Source: an uncultured Prevotella sp. | Lineage (GTDB): Bacteria; Bacteroidota; Bacteroidia; Bacteroidales; Bacteroidaceae | Length of the DNA stretch: 62,363 bases | Direction of reading: 5' to 3' | NCBI GenBank assembly: GCA_946548065.1 | Contig: CAMNPM010000008.1 | Coordinates: 1-62,363, forward strand | Shown here: positions 1-8,517 of the stretch, piece by piece | Position numbering within the stretch: position 1 is the stretch's first letter | Layout of the letters: the number at the start of each line of letters is the position of its first letter | Translations under genes and position numbers: made by a program | The notes under the pieces: model-generated | The model's database searches: none | What the model was told of the DNA's origin: nothing | What the model saw: only the letters and a program-made list of their open reading frames with translations

Positions 1-488
1 ACACCATCACCGCCGTGAGCGGCACGACGGCTACCGCCGATGAGCTGACCATTGCTCCTGCCAACACGCCCATCCTGGTGAAGAACAACGGCTCGGAGAC
101 GAAGACCATCCTGCTCATCCCGACCACGACCGATACGCCCGACAACGTGACGCCCTACGAAGGCTTCACGGGAACCCTGGAGGCTGCCACCATCGCCGCT
201 TCCGATGCCACGCAGGACAACTACGCATGGAACGGCCTGCAGTTCGTATGGGTGAAGACAGCCCTCAGCATCGCCGCCAACAAGGCTTGGCTCCAGGTGC
301 CTGCCACCGCCAGCGCGCCGCAGCGCATACAGATTGTCTTCAGCTCGACGACGGGAATCGGGGCTATTGACAGCCTGCAATCCGAAGGCGAGGGAGCATG
401 GTACGACCTCAACGGCCGCCGCCTGCCCGGCAAGCCCACTAAGAAGGGTGTCTACATCGTGAACGGAAAGAAGATGGTAGTGAAATAA
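1..488 (+). CDS. C-terminal part of a secreted surface protein (5' end outside window)
   Basis: The reading frame is open from base 3, so the gene begins before the window; only about 161 residues are visible. The visible part is Thr/Ala-rich and looks beta-structured. It ends in a tail of the form GAWYDLNGRRL...GVYIVNGKKMVVK. The same tail closes the next gene and the broken gene at 2814-3286, so this is a family-specific C-terminal module. It resembles the C-terminal sorting domains used by the type IX secretion system, whose core genes lie elsewhere in this window; export by that route is inferred. The catalytic or binding function of the whole protein cannot be judged. The last 190 bases are the donor-like half of the mosaic seen at 3095-3221. 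Confidence 0.8.
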   Translation, partial: TITAVSGTTATADELTIAPANTPILVKNNGSETKTILLIPTTTDTPDNVTPYEGFTGTLEAATIAASDATQDNYAWNGLQFVWVKTALSIAANKAWLQVPATASAPQRIQIVFSSTTGIGAIDSLQSEGEGAWYDLNGRRLPGKPTKKGVYIVNGKKMVVK

Positions 489-513
489 AGAAAGAACAAA
501 TAAGAATCAAGTT

Positions 514-1767
514 ATGAAAAAGATATTTTCAATATTAGCACTGGCTCTCGCGGCCATGACTGCGAGCGCCGCAACGACCTACCAACTCACCGTAGGGCAG
601 AATGAACACGGCACCGTCATCTTCAAGGTGGACGGCGAGGAGGTGACCTCGGCTAAAGAGAACGACGTGGTGACCGTAGAGATTACACCCGCCAGCGGAT
701 GGAGCACGGCACAGGCCACCGGACAGTGGTCGGCAGCCGTGGCCAACAGTCCCAGACACGCGCAGAACATCGACCTGCTGAACAAGATCGACATGACCCG
801 CGCCGCCGGCAACAAGTGGACCTTCACCATGATGCGCGCCAACGCCGAGATCTCCGTGGAGTACAACAAGCTACTCACCAACACCGACATCAGCATCACC
901 GTGGGCGACATCAAGCCCATGACCTACACGGGCCAGGAGCTGACGCCCGCCGTGACCGTGAAGGACGGCACCAAAATCCTGACGGAGGGTACCGACTATA
1001 CCCTGCAGTATGCCGACAACGTGGAGGTGGGCACCGCCACCGTCACCGCCACCGGCATCGGCAAGTACGACGGGACGCTCACGGCCCACTTCACCATCGT
1101 GCTGCCCGTGGACGAGGAGATATTCCCCAACCAGAACCTGCGCAGCTACGTGCAAAGCATCACGGGAGCATCAGCCAGCAGACCGCTCACGGAGGCAGAC
1201 CTGGAGGACGTCACGCACCTCTACCTGATGGCCATGGACATCGACGACCTCTCCAGCGTCAGGTTCTTCAAGAGCCTGGTCTACCTCAACTGCCGCAACA
1301 ACCACCTGACGGAGCTCGACCTGTCGGGCAACCCGCGGCTGCGCGAGCTGCACATCGAGGACAATGCCATCCGTGGCGACGCGATGACGGCCCTCGTGGC
1401 CAGCCTGCCGACGGTGGCCGACGGCAGCGGCATCCTGAAGGCCCTCGACCTGTCGCTGCCCTACACCCCCGGAGCACTCCTCAGGGCGCCACTCAACGAC
1501 AAGGTGGTGGAAAGGAACGAGATGACCACGGTGCAGGTGGCCGCCGCCAAGGCCAAGGGCTGGAAGGTGGAAGCCCTGCAGTCGGACGGCACATGGGCCG
1601 ACTATCCCGGCAGCGAGGCCACGGCCATCGAGACCATAGAGTCGGCAGTTGACGGCCAACAGCCGGCAGCCGGCGCCTGGTACACCCTGGACGGCCGCCG
1701 CCTGACGGAAAAGCCCTCGCAGGCAGGCGTCTACATCCAGAACGGCAAGAAAGCCGTTGTCAAGTAA
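514..1767 (+). CDS. Secreted leucine-rich-repeat surface protein
   Basis: 417 residues. A clear signal peptide (MKKIFSILALALAAMTASAA) is followed by a beta-sandwich-like region, then an MBG/Ig-like stretch with 'TYTGQELTPAVTVKDG' around residues 135-190. About three leucine-rich repeats follow (LVYLNCRNNHLTELDLSGNP and neighbours, residues ~235-290), of the BspA/TpLRR kind used for adhesion. The last ~35 residues repeat the tail of the preceding gene (WYTLDGRRL...GVYIQNGKKAVVK), probably a type IX sorting signal. It starts 25 bp after the preceding stop, so the two may be co-transcribed. A strong hairpin follows at 1841-1882. The ligand is unknown. A long overlapping ORF in another frame (699-1652) is an Arg/His-rich shadow of this gene. 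Confidence 0.85.
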   Translation: MKKIFSILALALAAMTASAATTYQLTVGQNEHGTVIFKVDGEEVTSAKENDVVTVEITPASGWSTAQATGQWSAAVANSPRHAQNIDLLNKIDMTRAAGNKWTFTMMRANAEISVEYNKLLTNTDISITVGDIKPMTYTGQELTPAVTVKDGTKILTEGTDYTLQYADNVEVGTATVTATGIGKYDGTLTAHFTIVLPVDEEIFPNQNLRSYVQSITGASASRPLTEADLEDVTHLYLMAMDIDDLSSVRFFKSLVYLNCRNNHLTELDLSGNPRLRELHIEDNAIRGDAMTALVASLPTVADGSGILKALDLSLPYTPGALLRAPLNDKVVERNEMTTVQVAAAKAKGWKVEALQSDGTWADYPGSEATAIETIESAVDGQQPAAGAWYTLDGRRLTEKPSQAGVYIQNGKKAVVK

Positions 1768-1840
1768 ACGAAACTCTGGGAAATCAAGAGTTAAGAATTA
1801 AGAAGAATTGCAATATCAGAAAAATTGTAGTTTAGAAGAA

Positions 1841-1882
1841 AAAGAATCGGGGCGGACTGAAAATGTTCCGCCCCGATTCTTT
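1841..1882 (+). terminator. Rho-independent terminator, 16-bp perfect stem
   Basis: AAAGAATCGGGGCGGA (1841-1856) pairs perfectly with 1867-1882 across a 10-base loop. The flanking A and T runs make it usable on either strand. It closes the two-gene surface protein unit and isolates the toxin-antitoxin operon downstream. Confidence 0.85.
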
Positions 1883-1953
1883 CTTGTCACTGCGAGGAGT
1901 CGGTTCTTAGTGTCTTTGTGTCTACAAAACGGAAATTTTTCTGAGGGAAACCC

Positions 1954-1984
1954 TTGGAGCGTTGCGATAATTATCGTATCTTTG
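1954..1984 (+). promoter_or_regulatory. Promoter of the toxin-antitoxin operon
   Basis: TTGG at 1954 stands 20 bases before TATCTTTG (1977-1984), matching the Bacteroidota -33 / -7 pattern. The -7 box lies within the left arm of the inverted repeat described at 1973-2010. Confidence 0.65.
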
Positions 1985-2010
1985 CAGTCGAAACGTAAAA
2001 AAGATACGAT
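1973..2010. promoter_or_regulatory. Inverted repeat over the -7 box, candidate autoregulatory operator
   Basis: ATCGTATCTTT (1973-1983) and AAAGATACGAT (2000-2010) are perfect inverted repeats 16 bases apart. The left arm covers most of the -7 element and the right arm ends just before the antitoxin start codon. Antitoxins commonly bind such sites to repress their own operon; that role is inferred from position only. Confidence 0.5.
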
Positions 2011-2011
2011 T

Positions 2012-2242
2012 ATGAGTTATTCACAAATGGCACAACTGGAACTGCTGAACGCAGTGAGGCAAATCAATTCAGAGGTAGAATTGAACGAATTCAAAAACCT
2101 CCTGGCTCACTATTTTGCACAAAAGGCACAAAAGGCCATTGACGCACTCTGGGACAAAGGCGATATTAACGAACAGACCATTGAACAGTGGGGCGCAGAG
2201 CACATGCGCACACCTTACGCCTATGAGACGCATCGTCCTTGA
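2012..2242 (+). CDS. Putative antitoxin of a PIN-type toxin-antitoxin pair
   Basis: 76 residues from the ATG at 2012, directly after the promoter; a longer in-frame extension exists upstream but would include the terminator and promoter, so it was not used. The N-terminal half looks helical (SQMAQLELLNAVRQINSEVE), and the rest is acidic and helical. No DNA-binding fold is recognised with certainty. The assignment rests on position: its 3' end overlaps the PIN-domain gene by 20 bases, a typical translationally coupled antitoxin-toxin layout. Likely self-regulated through the inverted repeat at 1973-2010. Confidence 0.65.
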   Translation: MSYSQMAQLELLNAVRQINSEVELNEFKNLLAHYFAQKAQKAIDALWDKGDINEQTIEQWGAEHMRTPYAYETHRP

Positions 2243-2627
2243 CACCAATTGCCTGCTGCAGGCCCTGCCCAGTCGCAGCCCCTATCACAAGATATGGACT
2301 GAGGTGCTTGCCGGGAACATCATCCTGTGTGTGAACACCGACATTCTGAGCGAATACGAGGAAATCATCGGTCTGAAAACCGATGCCGAAATTGCACGTA
2401 ATGTGGTTGAGACCATTGCCAGGCTTCACACAACGGAGTTTCTAGAAGTCTATTATCACTTTGGGCTGATAGAGGCTGACCCTGATGACAACAAGTTTGT
2501 TGACTGTGCCGTAGCAGCTGATGCGGAATACATCGTGACCAACGACACTCACTTCAACATACTCAAGCATATTGATTGGCCTAAGTTGAATGTCACCACT
2601 ATCAAAGATTTTGCAAGACAACTATAA
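2223..2627 (+). CDS. PIN-domain ribonuclease toxin (COG1569-like)
   Basis: 134 residues. I chose the ATG at 2223, which gives the family N-terminus MRRIVLDTNCLLQAL with the first catalytic aspartate (D7). Further acidic residues expected in PIN nucleases are present: 'SEYEEI' near residue 40, 'DPDDNKFVDCAVAADAEYIV' near residues 85-105, and 'TNDTHF' just after. These would bind Mg2+ for RNA cleavage. It overlaps the upstream antitoxin gene by 20 bases. An imperfect hairpin (2653-2685) follows. The target RNA is unknown. Confidence 0.85.
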   Translation: MRRIVLDTNCLLQALPSRSPYHKIWTEVLAGNIILCVNTDILSEYEEIIGLKTDAEIARNVVETIARLHTTEFLEVYYHFGLIEADPDDNKFVDCAVAADAEYIVTNDTHFNILKHIDWPKLNVTTIKDFARQL

Positions 2628-2652
2628 CACCCCTACACTCACAGAAAAATAT

Positions 2653-2685
2653 CCGCCGGGATTCTCAAAATGAGAGCCTCGGCGG
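2653..2685 (+). terminator. Hairpin after the PIN toxin gene
   Basis: CCGCCGGGATTCTCA pairs with TGAGAGCCTCGGCGG across a 3-base loop, with one mismatch and two G-U pairs. Only a short T run follows, so it is a plausible but weak terminator. Confidence 0.45.
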
Positions 2686-2703
2686 TTTCCGTTCCCGCAA
2701 CTT

Positions 2704-2739
2704 CCCTCCCTGCTGGAGAGGGGCAAGAGGTGGGGCTCC
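2704..2739. repeat. CCCTCCC...GGAGAGGGG repeat, dispersed family member
   Basis: The G/C-rich stretch TCCCTCCCTGCTGGAGAGGG and the following GGCAAGAGGTGGGGC resemble the elements at 37990-38025, 39205-39320 and 39419-39450. It lies in the leader of the broken gene that follows. Confidence 0.4.
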
Positions 2740-2813
2740 TCCGTTTTTGTCCCAGCCATGTCATCGGGCACACATATAATAAAAGAAATAAAGAAACAAA
2801 AACAATAACGATT

Positions 2814-3286
2814 ATGAAAAATTCGATTAAGAGAGCGCAAAGCCAAGCGTGCTTGGGCTTTGCCGAACGGAAGAATTTTCGGCCACTGGCCAAACAACTA
2901 AAAAAACTATCATTGACGCTCGCGCTGCTCATCACAGCAGCCACGGGCGCATGGGCCGATGACACGGAACCCGCAGTGACCATCGACAACACCAAAGTCA
3001 CAGCCTCGTTCACCATGCCCGCCAGCGACGTGACGGTGAACTATACCCTGGTGCGCGACATGAATGACACGGAGAATCCCGTCGCTTTCAGCGGCCTGCC
3101 ACAGCCAGCGCGCCGCAGCGCATACAGATTGTCTTCAGCTCGACAACGGGAATCGGGGCTATTGACAGCCTGCAATCCGAAGGCGAGGGAGCATGGTACG
3201 ACCTCAACGGCCGCCGCCTGACGGAAAAGCCCTCGCAGGCAGGCGTCTACATCCAGAACGGCAAGAAAGCCGTAGTCAAGTAACCG
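2814..3286 (+). pseudogene. Broken secreted surface protein gene with a mosaic 3' end
   Basis: From the ATG at 2814 the frame encodes an N-terminus with a signal-like hydrophobic stretch (LTLALLITAATGAWA, residues ~35-49), then a short repeat-like module with FTMPASDVTVNYTL. At about 3094 the sequence switches to a near copy of bases 300-425 of the first gene, but in a different frame. From 3222 to the TAA it matches the last 60 bases of the second gene. In the tail's own frame it reads SAPQRIQIVFSS...GVYIQNGKKAVVK. The open ORF instead runs to 3221 in the wrong frame and loses the sorting tail. A deletion or recombination between paralogues is the simplest reading. A sequencing or assembly error at ~3094 would be the alternative. 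Confidence 0.7.
2837..2863. repeat. Hairpin repeat in the N-terminus of the broken gene
   Basis: GCAAAGCCAAGC (2837-2848) pairs with GCTTGGGCTTTGC (2851-2863), with one bulged G. It sits in the unusual hydrophilic segment (AQSQACLGFAERK) ahead of the signal-peptide core and looks like an inserted repeat. Confidence 0.4.
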
Positions 3287-3322
3287 AAAAAAACAACATG
3301 AGCCTGAAGTTCGTATTGACAC

Positions 3323-3799
3323 TTAATCTTTCTCGATGAGAGCTACGGCATAGGCCGAGATGCCTTCCTGGCGGCCCGTGAAGCCCAGCTTCTCTGTGGT
3401 GGTAGCCTTGATGGAGATGGCATCTGCATCGCATCCTATCACCTGAGCCATCACCTGCTGCATGCGTGGGATGTGAGGATTCATCTTAGGCCGCTCGGCA
3501 CAGATGGTGGCATCGATATTCACCAGACGGTAGCCTTTGGTGGCTATCAGCTCTATGGTCTTGCGCAGGATGACCTTGCTGTCCATACCTTCCGTCTCTG
3601 CCGACGTGTCGGGGAAGTGAAAGCCTATGTCGCGCATATTGGCAGCTCCAAGGATGGCATCGCAGACGGCATGCAGCAGCACGTCAGCGTCGCTATGCCC
3701 CAAGAGCCCTAACTCATGTTCAATCTTAATACCACCCATCCACAAGTCCCTGTCAGGCACCAGCTGGTGGACATCGTATCCCATTCCTACTCGTATCAT
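3323..3799 (-). CDS. ispF: 2-C-methyl-D-erythritol 2,4-cyclodiphosphate synthase
   Basis: 158 residues, the usual length for IspF, which cyclises CDP-methylerythritol 2-phosphate to MEcPP with release of CMP in the non-mevalonate isoprenoid pathway. Metal ligands D9 and H11 lie in GYDVHQL and H43 in the region LLGHSDADVLLHA. The C-terminal 'SIKATTTEKLGFTGRQEGI' is the family CDP-binding segment. Cytosolic trimer by family. It follows porV after 12 bp on the same strand and is the last gene of the FAH-porU-porV-ispF run, so it is probably co-transcribed with secretion genes. The same gene order is, to my recollection, present in Porphyromonas gingivalis. Confidence 0.97.
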   Translation of the reverse strand: MIRVGMGYDVHQLVPDRDLWMGGIKIEHELGLLGHSDADVLLHAVCDAILGAANMRDIGFHFPDTSAETEGMDSKVILRKTIELIATKGYRLVNIDATICAERPKMNPHIPRMQQVMAQVIGCDADAISIKATTTEKLGFTGRQEGISAYAVALIEKD

Positions 3800-3811
3800 A
3801 TCAACGCTTAA

Positions 3812-4984
3812 CTATTTCCTAAACAAGTCCTTGATGCCATCCATATCGAAGGCGAGGGTGAAACGCAAGGTCTGATCCAGCGGATTGCTCTTGGCCGTAG
3901 AGATGACGTAGCCCACATCGAGCGAGAAGACACTCATGCGGAAGCCACCGCCCACGGTGAAGTATTTGCGGTTGCCCTTGTTCTCCGACTCATGGTGATA
4001 GCCAGCTCGCAGCGAGAACTGGTCGTGATACACATACTCAGCACCCACGCTCCACTGTATCTCCTGCAGCTCCTCCTTGAAGCCGCCGGGGGCATCGGTG
4101 AAGCTCTTGAAGATACCGGATATGGAAGAGACATCGTTGTACTCGTTGATGACGCGCTGCTCGTAGTCCTCCTTCGACTCGCCGTCCTCCTGCTTGGGAA
4201 TGGTGGGCACCAGCAGCTTGTTGGCATCGAAGGCCACAGAGAAGCGGTTGTACTCATCGACCGGCACCATGAGCGAGGCACCCAGACGCAGGTTGGCAGG
4301 CAGGAAGTGGGAACGGTCGTCGCCGAAATAGGTAATCTTAGAACCCACGTTAGAGATGTTCATACCTATTCCCAGCTGGCACTCACGCTGTCCGATGTTG
4401 ATGTAGTTGTTGTAATACCACGCCAGGTCGGCAGCGAAAGCCGAAGCCGGCGAGGCATTCTCGGTATAGTCGTAGCGCAGGTCGGAGTAGAGCCATCGAA
4501 TGACGGCGGCTATGGAGAACTTCTCGCTGAGCATCAGCGATGCGCCTACATCGATGGACATCTCGTAGGGTTTCACCGTCATTGCATTCTCCTCCATCGA
4601 TGTCATCACCTCGCCCAGCGAGAAATAGCGCAGCGAGCCGCTGACCGATGCATAGTCGCCTATGCGATAGTATCCGGCCACATAGGCCAGGTCGATGTCG
4701 TTGACCAGCTTGCGCAGCCACGGGGTATAGTTGAGTGCCACCCCTGCACGACTGATGCAGAAAGGATACTTGGCAGGGTTCCAATACTGCGAGTTGACAT
4801 CCGGATCGGTGGCCACGCCCACATCACCCATACCGGCGGCACGGGCATCGGGTGCGATGGTCTGCGAGATGACAGCATGCTCAATGGGATTGAACTGGCT
4901 CTTGGTATCCTGCGCTTCAGCCTTCAGGCCAAAGAGCACACACACTGTCAGTAGTATTGTTCTTATACTTGTCTTCATATACAT
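3812..4984 (-). CDS. porV: Type IX secretion outer-membrane protein PorV (LptO)
   Basis: 390 residues with a signal peptide (MKTSIRTILLTVCVLFGLKAEAQ). The first ATG at 4984 overlaps the last base of porU (TAATG); a second ATG two codons later fits the signal peptide equally well. The mature N-terminus (IAPDARAAGMGDVGVATDPD, NSQYWNPAKYPF) is the PorV/PorQ signature of a FadL-like outer-membrane barrel. In the family, PorV shuttles secreted cargo from the translocon to the attachment complex and works with PorU. The placement directly behind porU supports the assignment over PorQ. Confidence 0.93.
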   Translation of the reverse strand: MYMKTSIRTILLTVCVLFGLKAEAQDTKSQFNPIEHAVISQTIAPDARAAGMGDVGVATDPDVNSQYWNPAKYPFCISRAGVALNYTPWLRKLVNDIDLAYVAGYYRIGDYASVSGSLRYFSLGEVMTSMEENAMTVKPYEMSIDVGASLMLSEKFSIAAVIRWLYSDLRYDYTENASPASAFAADLAWYYNNYINIGQRECQLGIGMNISNVGSKITYFGDDRSHFLPANLRLGASLMVPVDEYNRFSVAFDANKLLVPTIPKQEDGESKEDYEQRVINEYNDVSSISGIFKSFTDAPGGFKEELQEIQWSVGAEYVYHDQFSLRAGYHHESENKGNRKYFTVGGGFRMSVFSLDVGYVISTAKSNPLDQTLRFTLAFDMDGIKDLFRK

Positions 4985-7900
4985 TATTTATATGTCAATA
5001 CAATCAGTTTCTTGGCTTTCGAGGCATAGGTGCTTCCGTCGCTGCTGATGCGTAAGCGATAGAGATAGACACCGGTCTGCAGGTGGCGTCCGCCGTCGAC
5101 GGTCAAGTCCCAGTCGACAGTATAAGTGCCATTGGTGGAGATGCCTCCCTCGTTGTAGGACCACAGGTGGCGTCCGGAGATATCGAACACATCGAGCGTC
5201 ACGTCCATCGCGCTGCCTATGCGGTCGTGCAGGATGCGGAACGAGGTGGTGGTGCTGGCAGGATTGCGCGTACACTCCACATCGAAGAAGTGAGGCTCAA
5301 GACCTTTTACCACATTGAAGGTCAGCTCTGCTGTCGAGGAGTTGTTCAGCACGTCCCAGGCACGGAACTGCAGCTTGTGCTCGCCATACGACAGTTCGGG
5401 AATGCTGAATCCCACACTGCCACTGGTATAGCTGCCGAAGTCGTACTGGAAATAGTCGTTGAGCGAGTAGGTGGTAGTCATATCCCCGTCGATCACCAGC
5501 TGCAGGTCGTGGCCTATCCCGCTGCCTGCGGCATTGATGCCGTCCTCGTCGTTCAGCTGGGCCACAAAGTAGGGCGTGGGATTCACGCTGCCGCCATTGG
5601 TGAACGAGGCACTGTTCAGGTAGCAATAGATATTGGGGCCTGAGCCGCTTTGGCTCACGGCCTCTCCGCTACCCATGACTATCTGGCTGCAGATGCCGCT
5701 GGCCTCGCGCTGCTTGTCGCTGCTGACGGCATACAGATTGACAAGGCCCGTCAGGTCTGAATAGCTAATGTCCTTAGGCACTGCGAAGGTGAACGAGAAG
5801 CGTCCGTTGGTCACTTGGTCGCTACCATTAAAGATCAGGTTCGGACGGTCGTAATACACAAATGGCTCGTCAGCCTCTGTGGGGTCGTTCAGCTTGCAGA
5901 CCACCTGTTCCAGGGCATCGCGGATGACAGCCGTCAGTGTGCCGTTGAAGGAGGTGTCTTCTTGTCCGTCCTGCCCCACGATATGTCCACTGATGGTGGC
6001 AGTAGCACCGGCACCGAGCTTGAAGTCCTGCGCCCCCGACACCGCTGTACCGTTGATGGCATCGACCACTGCACCTTGGGTGGGAGCAGCCAGTCGCAGG
6101 GCCGGGTCGCCCAGCAGGGTATACTGCAACTTATTGGCCGTGCGGTCAGCACGAGTCTCTATCAACTCGTTCTTGGCACGTCTCACCGCCTCGCCGATGG
6201 CAATCACACGGCCTTCCTCCTGACTCAGCACATGCTTGGTGAAGGCTTGGTTCATCAGCCTGTTATAACTCTGGAACACCGTACGCGTGGTACCAAAGAA
6301 AGCCACCGCCCCACCCTTCTTGTTGAACATGGCTGTCTCGCCGATATTCTCCTCCTGTCCGTCGAAGGGCATGATGTCGCAGGAGCATGTCACCCACAGC
6401 GGCAGTCGGGTAGAGGTGTTCTCGAAGTCGGCCAGCCTCAACACGTATTCGTGCGAGATGGCATCGGCTCTGCCGTGACCCGAGTAGTTCATGATCAAGG
6501 CTCCCTGCTGCATCTGCTGCCTGATGAGCCGCGTCACATCAGGATAGCTGTTGCCCGTCGAGGACGACTGGCGGGTATAGGCATCCCACATCACACGCTT
6601 CACCTGGTAGGTGGGGTATTGCTTCTCCACCAGACTTGCTGCAGCATCGGCATCATTCATGTGGGCATTCTGGTTACCGTCGTCGCCCATAAAACAGAGC
6701 ACGTTTTGCCAAGCTCCGGCATTGGTGTTGAGCATATAGTTCTCTATCTTGTCTACCACTATGGCAGCCTGGTCGGCAGTGCGCGCTGAGATGCGTCCCA
6801 CTGCCACGTCGGCCTGGTCGGTCAGCAGGCTGCCTCCCTCACCGTCGTCAAGCAGACCGTAGTAGTCGTCGCTGATGTAGCAGTCGGTAGAGCTATAGGA
6901 GTTCTCGCTCTCATAACAGAGCAGGAACTCATCGGGCAGGCAGCCTTTCCAGTCGCTGATCAGCATGCGGTTGTCCCATGCTCCGTCGCCCATGAGCAAC
7001 AGGTAGCGCGGCATGTCGGCATCGGTCTCCGCCCTGTCGTAAAGCATCTTCAGGTATCGACGGTAGGCATTGGCATCGGGTGTGCCGCTGGCAAACTCGT
7101 TGAACAGCTCGTCGGCAGGCACTATGCGCACCCTGAGTCCGTCGCGCTCTTCGTGGAGGGTCTTGAGGCGCTCGGCCTGTACCCGCAGCTGCTGGGCGGT
7201 AGGGATGATGATGACCATATCCACAGCCTCGTCAGCGTGGTGGTCTTGGTTGAGGATGCCATAAACCACCTTGGGAACGCCCAGGGTCATCGTGCTCAGG
7301 TCAGGAGCATCGGCAGGCTGGTCGTTGTGTATGGAGATATAGTCCAGGCGGACGGTTCCAGACTGTCCGGAAACGTCCAGCGTCACCTCGTTGGTCTGCT
7401 GTAGGGTGGTCAGTTCGGTAAAGGTGAGCTCTGCTGTCCGCATGCTTTCATACTGTCCGTTGGCGGGTATGCTGATGATGCCCAGCTCCGTACCGTTCAG
7501 CGATACGGTCACCGATGAGGCACCAGCCCCCGACACTGCTACGGTCATCGAACCTGTCTGTCCATCAGATGCCGAGGGTATGCTATAGGTCTTGCTCTTG
7601 CCTGCTGCCAGAATAGTGGCATCGTAGAGGTTGCGCCCTCCGTGGAACCAGGCATAGTCGTCGACCTCATAAAGGGTGTTGTAGTCGTTGCCCATAGGAT
7701 AGTATGTCGACTTGAAGGTCTCCTCGTCCATCATGTAGGGTTCGTCATCGTTTTCAGTGAGGAAATAGCAGCCCGTGGCGGAGTACGGATTGCGCAGTCT
7801 CCGATGATTCGCGTCCCATGTCACGGGGCCTATGCCGTAGAATATCCTGCGTCCGTTCACCATACAGGTAGGCACCTCCTTCAAGTCATCGGTAGCCGTG

Positions 7901-8505
7901 AGATAGTCGCCTGTAAGCTGTTCGGGCTGCAAGGCTCCGCCATAGCCATAGAGCTTCACCTTATTCATATCAGAGAAGCCGGCTTGCTTTACTACCTCGC
8001 TGGTCAGTTGGTAGAATCCCGACTCTGGAATACTGATCTTCACCCAGTTGCCAGAAGCCAACACGGAGTGGGAGGCATAGCGACTGGAGGCAGATGCTCT
8101 CCGGCCTTTTACCTCCGACCTCTTACCTTTCACCTCCAGCATAAAGCTGACCAGCTTCTGATACGCCCCGTTCCTAAACACCAGTGGAACGAAGGAGACG
8201 ACGAGTTCGCCGCGCTTGCGATTCACGACAATGGTCTGTCGCACCTCAGGCTCTTCCGGCAGGGGCCTGTTGGTGATGCGCTGATAACGCTGCACATCAT
8301 CGGCGCTCATGGCGATATACTCTGGATAGACTATCGCGACGGTATAGAGCGAGTCCTGATAGGCGCTGCCCAATGCCTGCCTGTAGGTGAACACAGGCAA
8401 CACGGAGTCAATCCTGACCTCCTCGGCAGTCAGGTTGAAGAACCGCTGTGCGCTCGCTGTCAGCGTCAGCAGCAGTGCCATGGCTATCGTCCAACACCTT
8501 TTCAC
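4984..8505 (-). CDS. porU: Type IX secretion sortase PorU (gingipain-like C25 peptidase)
   Basis: 1173 residues, full length for PorU. An N-terminal signal peptide ends near ...LLTLTASAQ. The caspase-like C25 domain carries the catalytic histidine in MNYSGHGRADAI (around residue 676) and the cysteine in WVTCSCDIMPFDG (around residue 708). C-terminal Ig-like segments end with a type-IX-like tail (VFDISGRHLW...GVYLYRLRISSDG). In the family, PorU cleaves the C-terminal sorting domain of cargo at the cell surface and attaches it to A-LPS. Residues ~123-136 (EVKGKRSEVKGRR) are encoded by a short DNA repeat, probably an insertion in a loop. It starts 12 bp after the FAH gene and overlaps porV by one base. 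Confidence 0.95.
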   Translation of the reverse strand: MKRCWTIAMALLLTLTASAQRFFNLTAEEVRIDSVLPVFTYRQALGSAYQDSLYTVAIVYPEYIAMSADDVQRYQRITNRPLPEEPEVRQTIVVNRKRGELVVSFVPLVFRNGAYQKLVSFMLEVKGKRSEVKGRRASASSRYASHSVLASGNWVKISIPESGFYQLTSEVVKQAGFSDMNKVKLYGYGGALQPEQLTGDYLTATDDLKEVPTCMVNGRRIFYGIGPVTWDANHRRLRNPYSATGCYFLTENDDEPYMMDEETFKSTYYPMGNDYNTLYEVDDYAWFHGGRNLYDATILAAGKSKTYSIPSASDGQTGSMTVAVSGAGASSVTVSLNGTELGIISIPANGQYESMRTAELTFTELTTLQQTNEVTLDVSGQSGTVRLDYISIHNDQPADAPDLSTMTLGVPKVVYGILNQDHHADEAVDMVIIIPTAQQLRVQAERLKTLHEERDGLRVRIVPADELFNEFASGTPDANAYRRYLKMLYDRAETDADMPRYLLLMGDGAWDNRMLISDWKGCLPDEFLLCYESENSYSSTDCYISDDYYGLLDDGEGGSLLTDQADVAVGRISARTADQAAIVVDKIENYMLNTNAGAWQNVLCFMGDDGNQNAHMNDADAAASLVEKQYPTYQVKRVMWDAYTRQSSSTGNSYPDVTRLIRQQMQQGALIMNYSGHGRADAISHEYVLRLADFENTSTRLPLWVTCSCDIMPFDGQEENIGETAMFNKKGGAVAFFGTTRTVFQSYNRLMNQAFTKHVLSQEEGRVIAIGEAVRRAKNELIETRADRTANKLQYTLLGDPALRLAAPTQGAVVDAINGTAVSGAQDFKLGAGATATISGHIVGQDGQEDTSFNGTLTAVIRDALEQVVCKLNDPTEADEPFVYYDRPNLIFNGSDQVTNGRFSFTFAVPKDISYSDLTGLVNLYAVSSDKQREASGICSQIVMGSGEAVSQSGSGPNIYCYLNSASFTNGGSVNPTPYFVAQLNDEDGINAAGSGIGHDLQLVIDGDMTTTYSLNDYFQYDFGSYTSGSVGFSIPELSYGEHKLQFRAWDVLNNSSTAELTFNVVKGLEPHFFDVECTRNPASTTTSFRILHDRIGSAMDVTLDVFDISGRHLWSYNEGGISTNGTYTVDWDLTVDGGRHLQTGVYLYRLRISSDGSTYASKAKKLIVLTYK
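8098..8140 (-). repeat. Short direct repeat embedded in porU
   Basis: Read on the minus strand, GAGGTGAAAGGTAAGAG is followed by a second copy GAGGTAAAAGGCCGGAG. It encodes the tandem peptide EVKGKRS-EVKGRRA. The composition is unlike the surrounding coding DNA and like low-complexity intergenic repeats. Confidence 0.45.
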
Positions 8506-8517
8506 TATATGTCTAAA

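Noticed and set aside
699..1652. Long plus-strand ORF overlapping the leucine-rich-repeat gene
   Set aside because: Its product is an Arg/His/Gln-rich string without domains or signal peptide, typical of a shifted frame in GC-rich coding DNA; the overlapping frame has a signal peptide, repeats and a sorting tail.
3992..4954. 320-codon ORF opposite porV
   Set aside because: Antisense shadow; porV has a signal peptide and family motifs, and the ORF product has no recognisable features.
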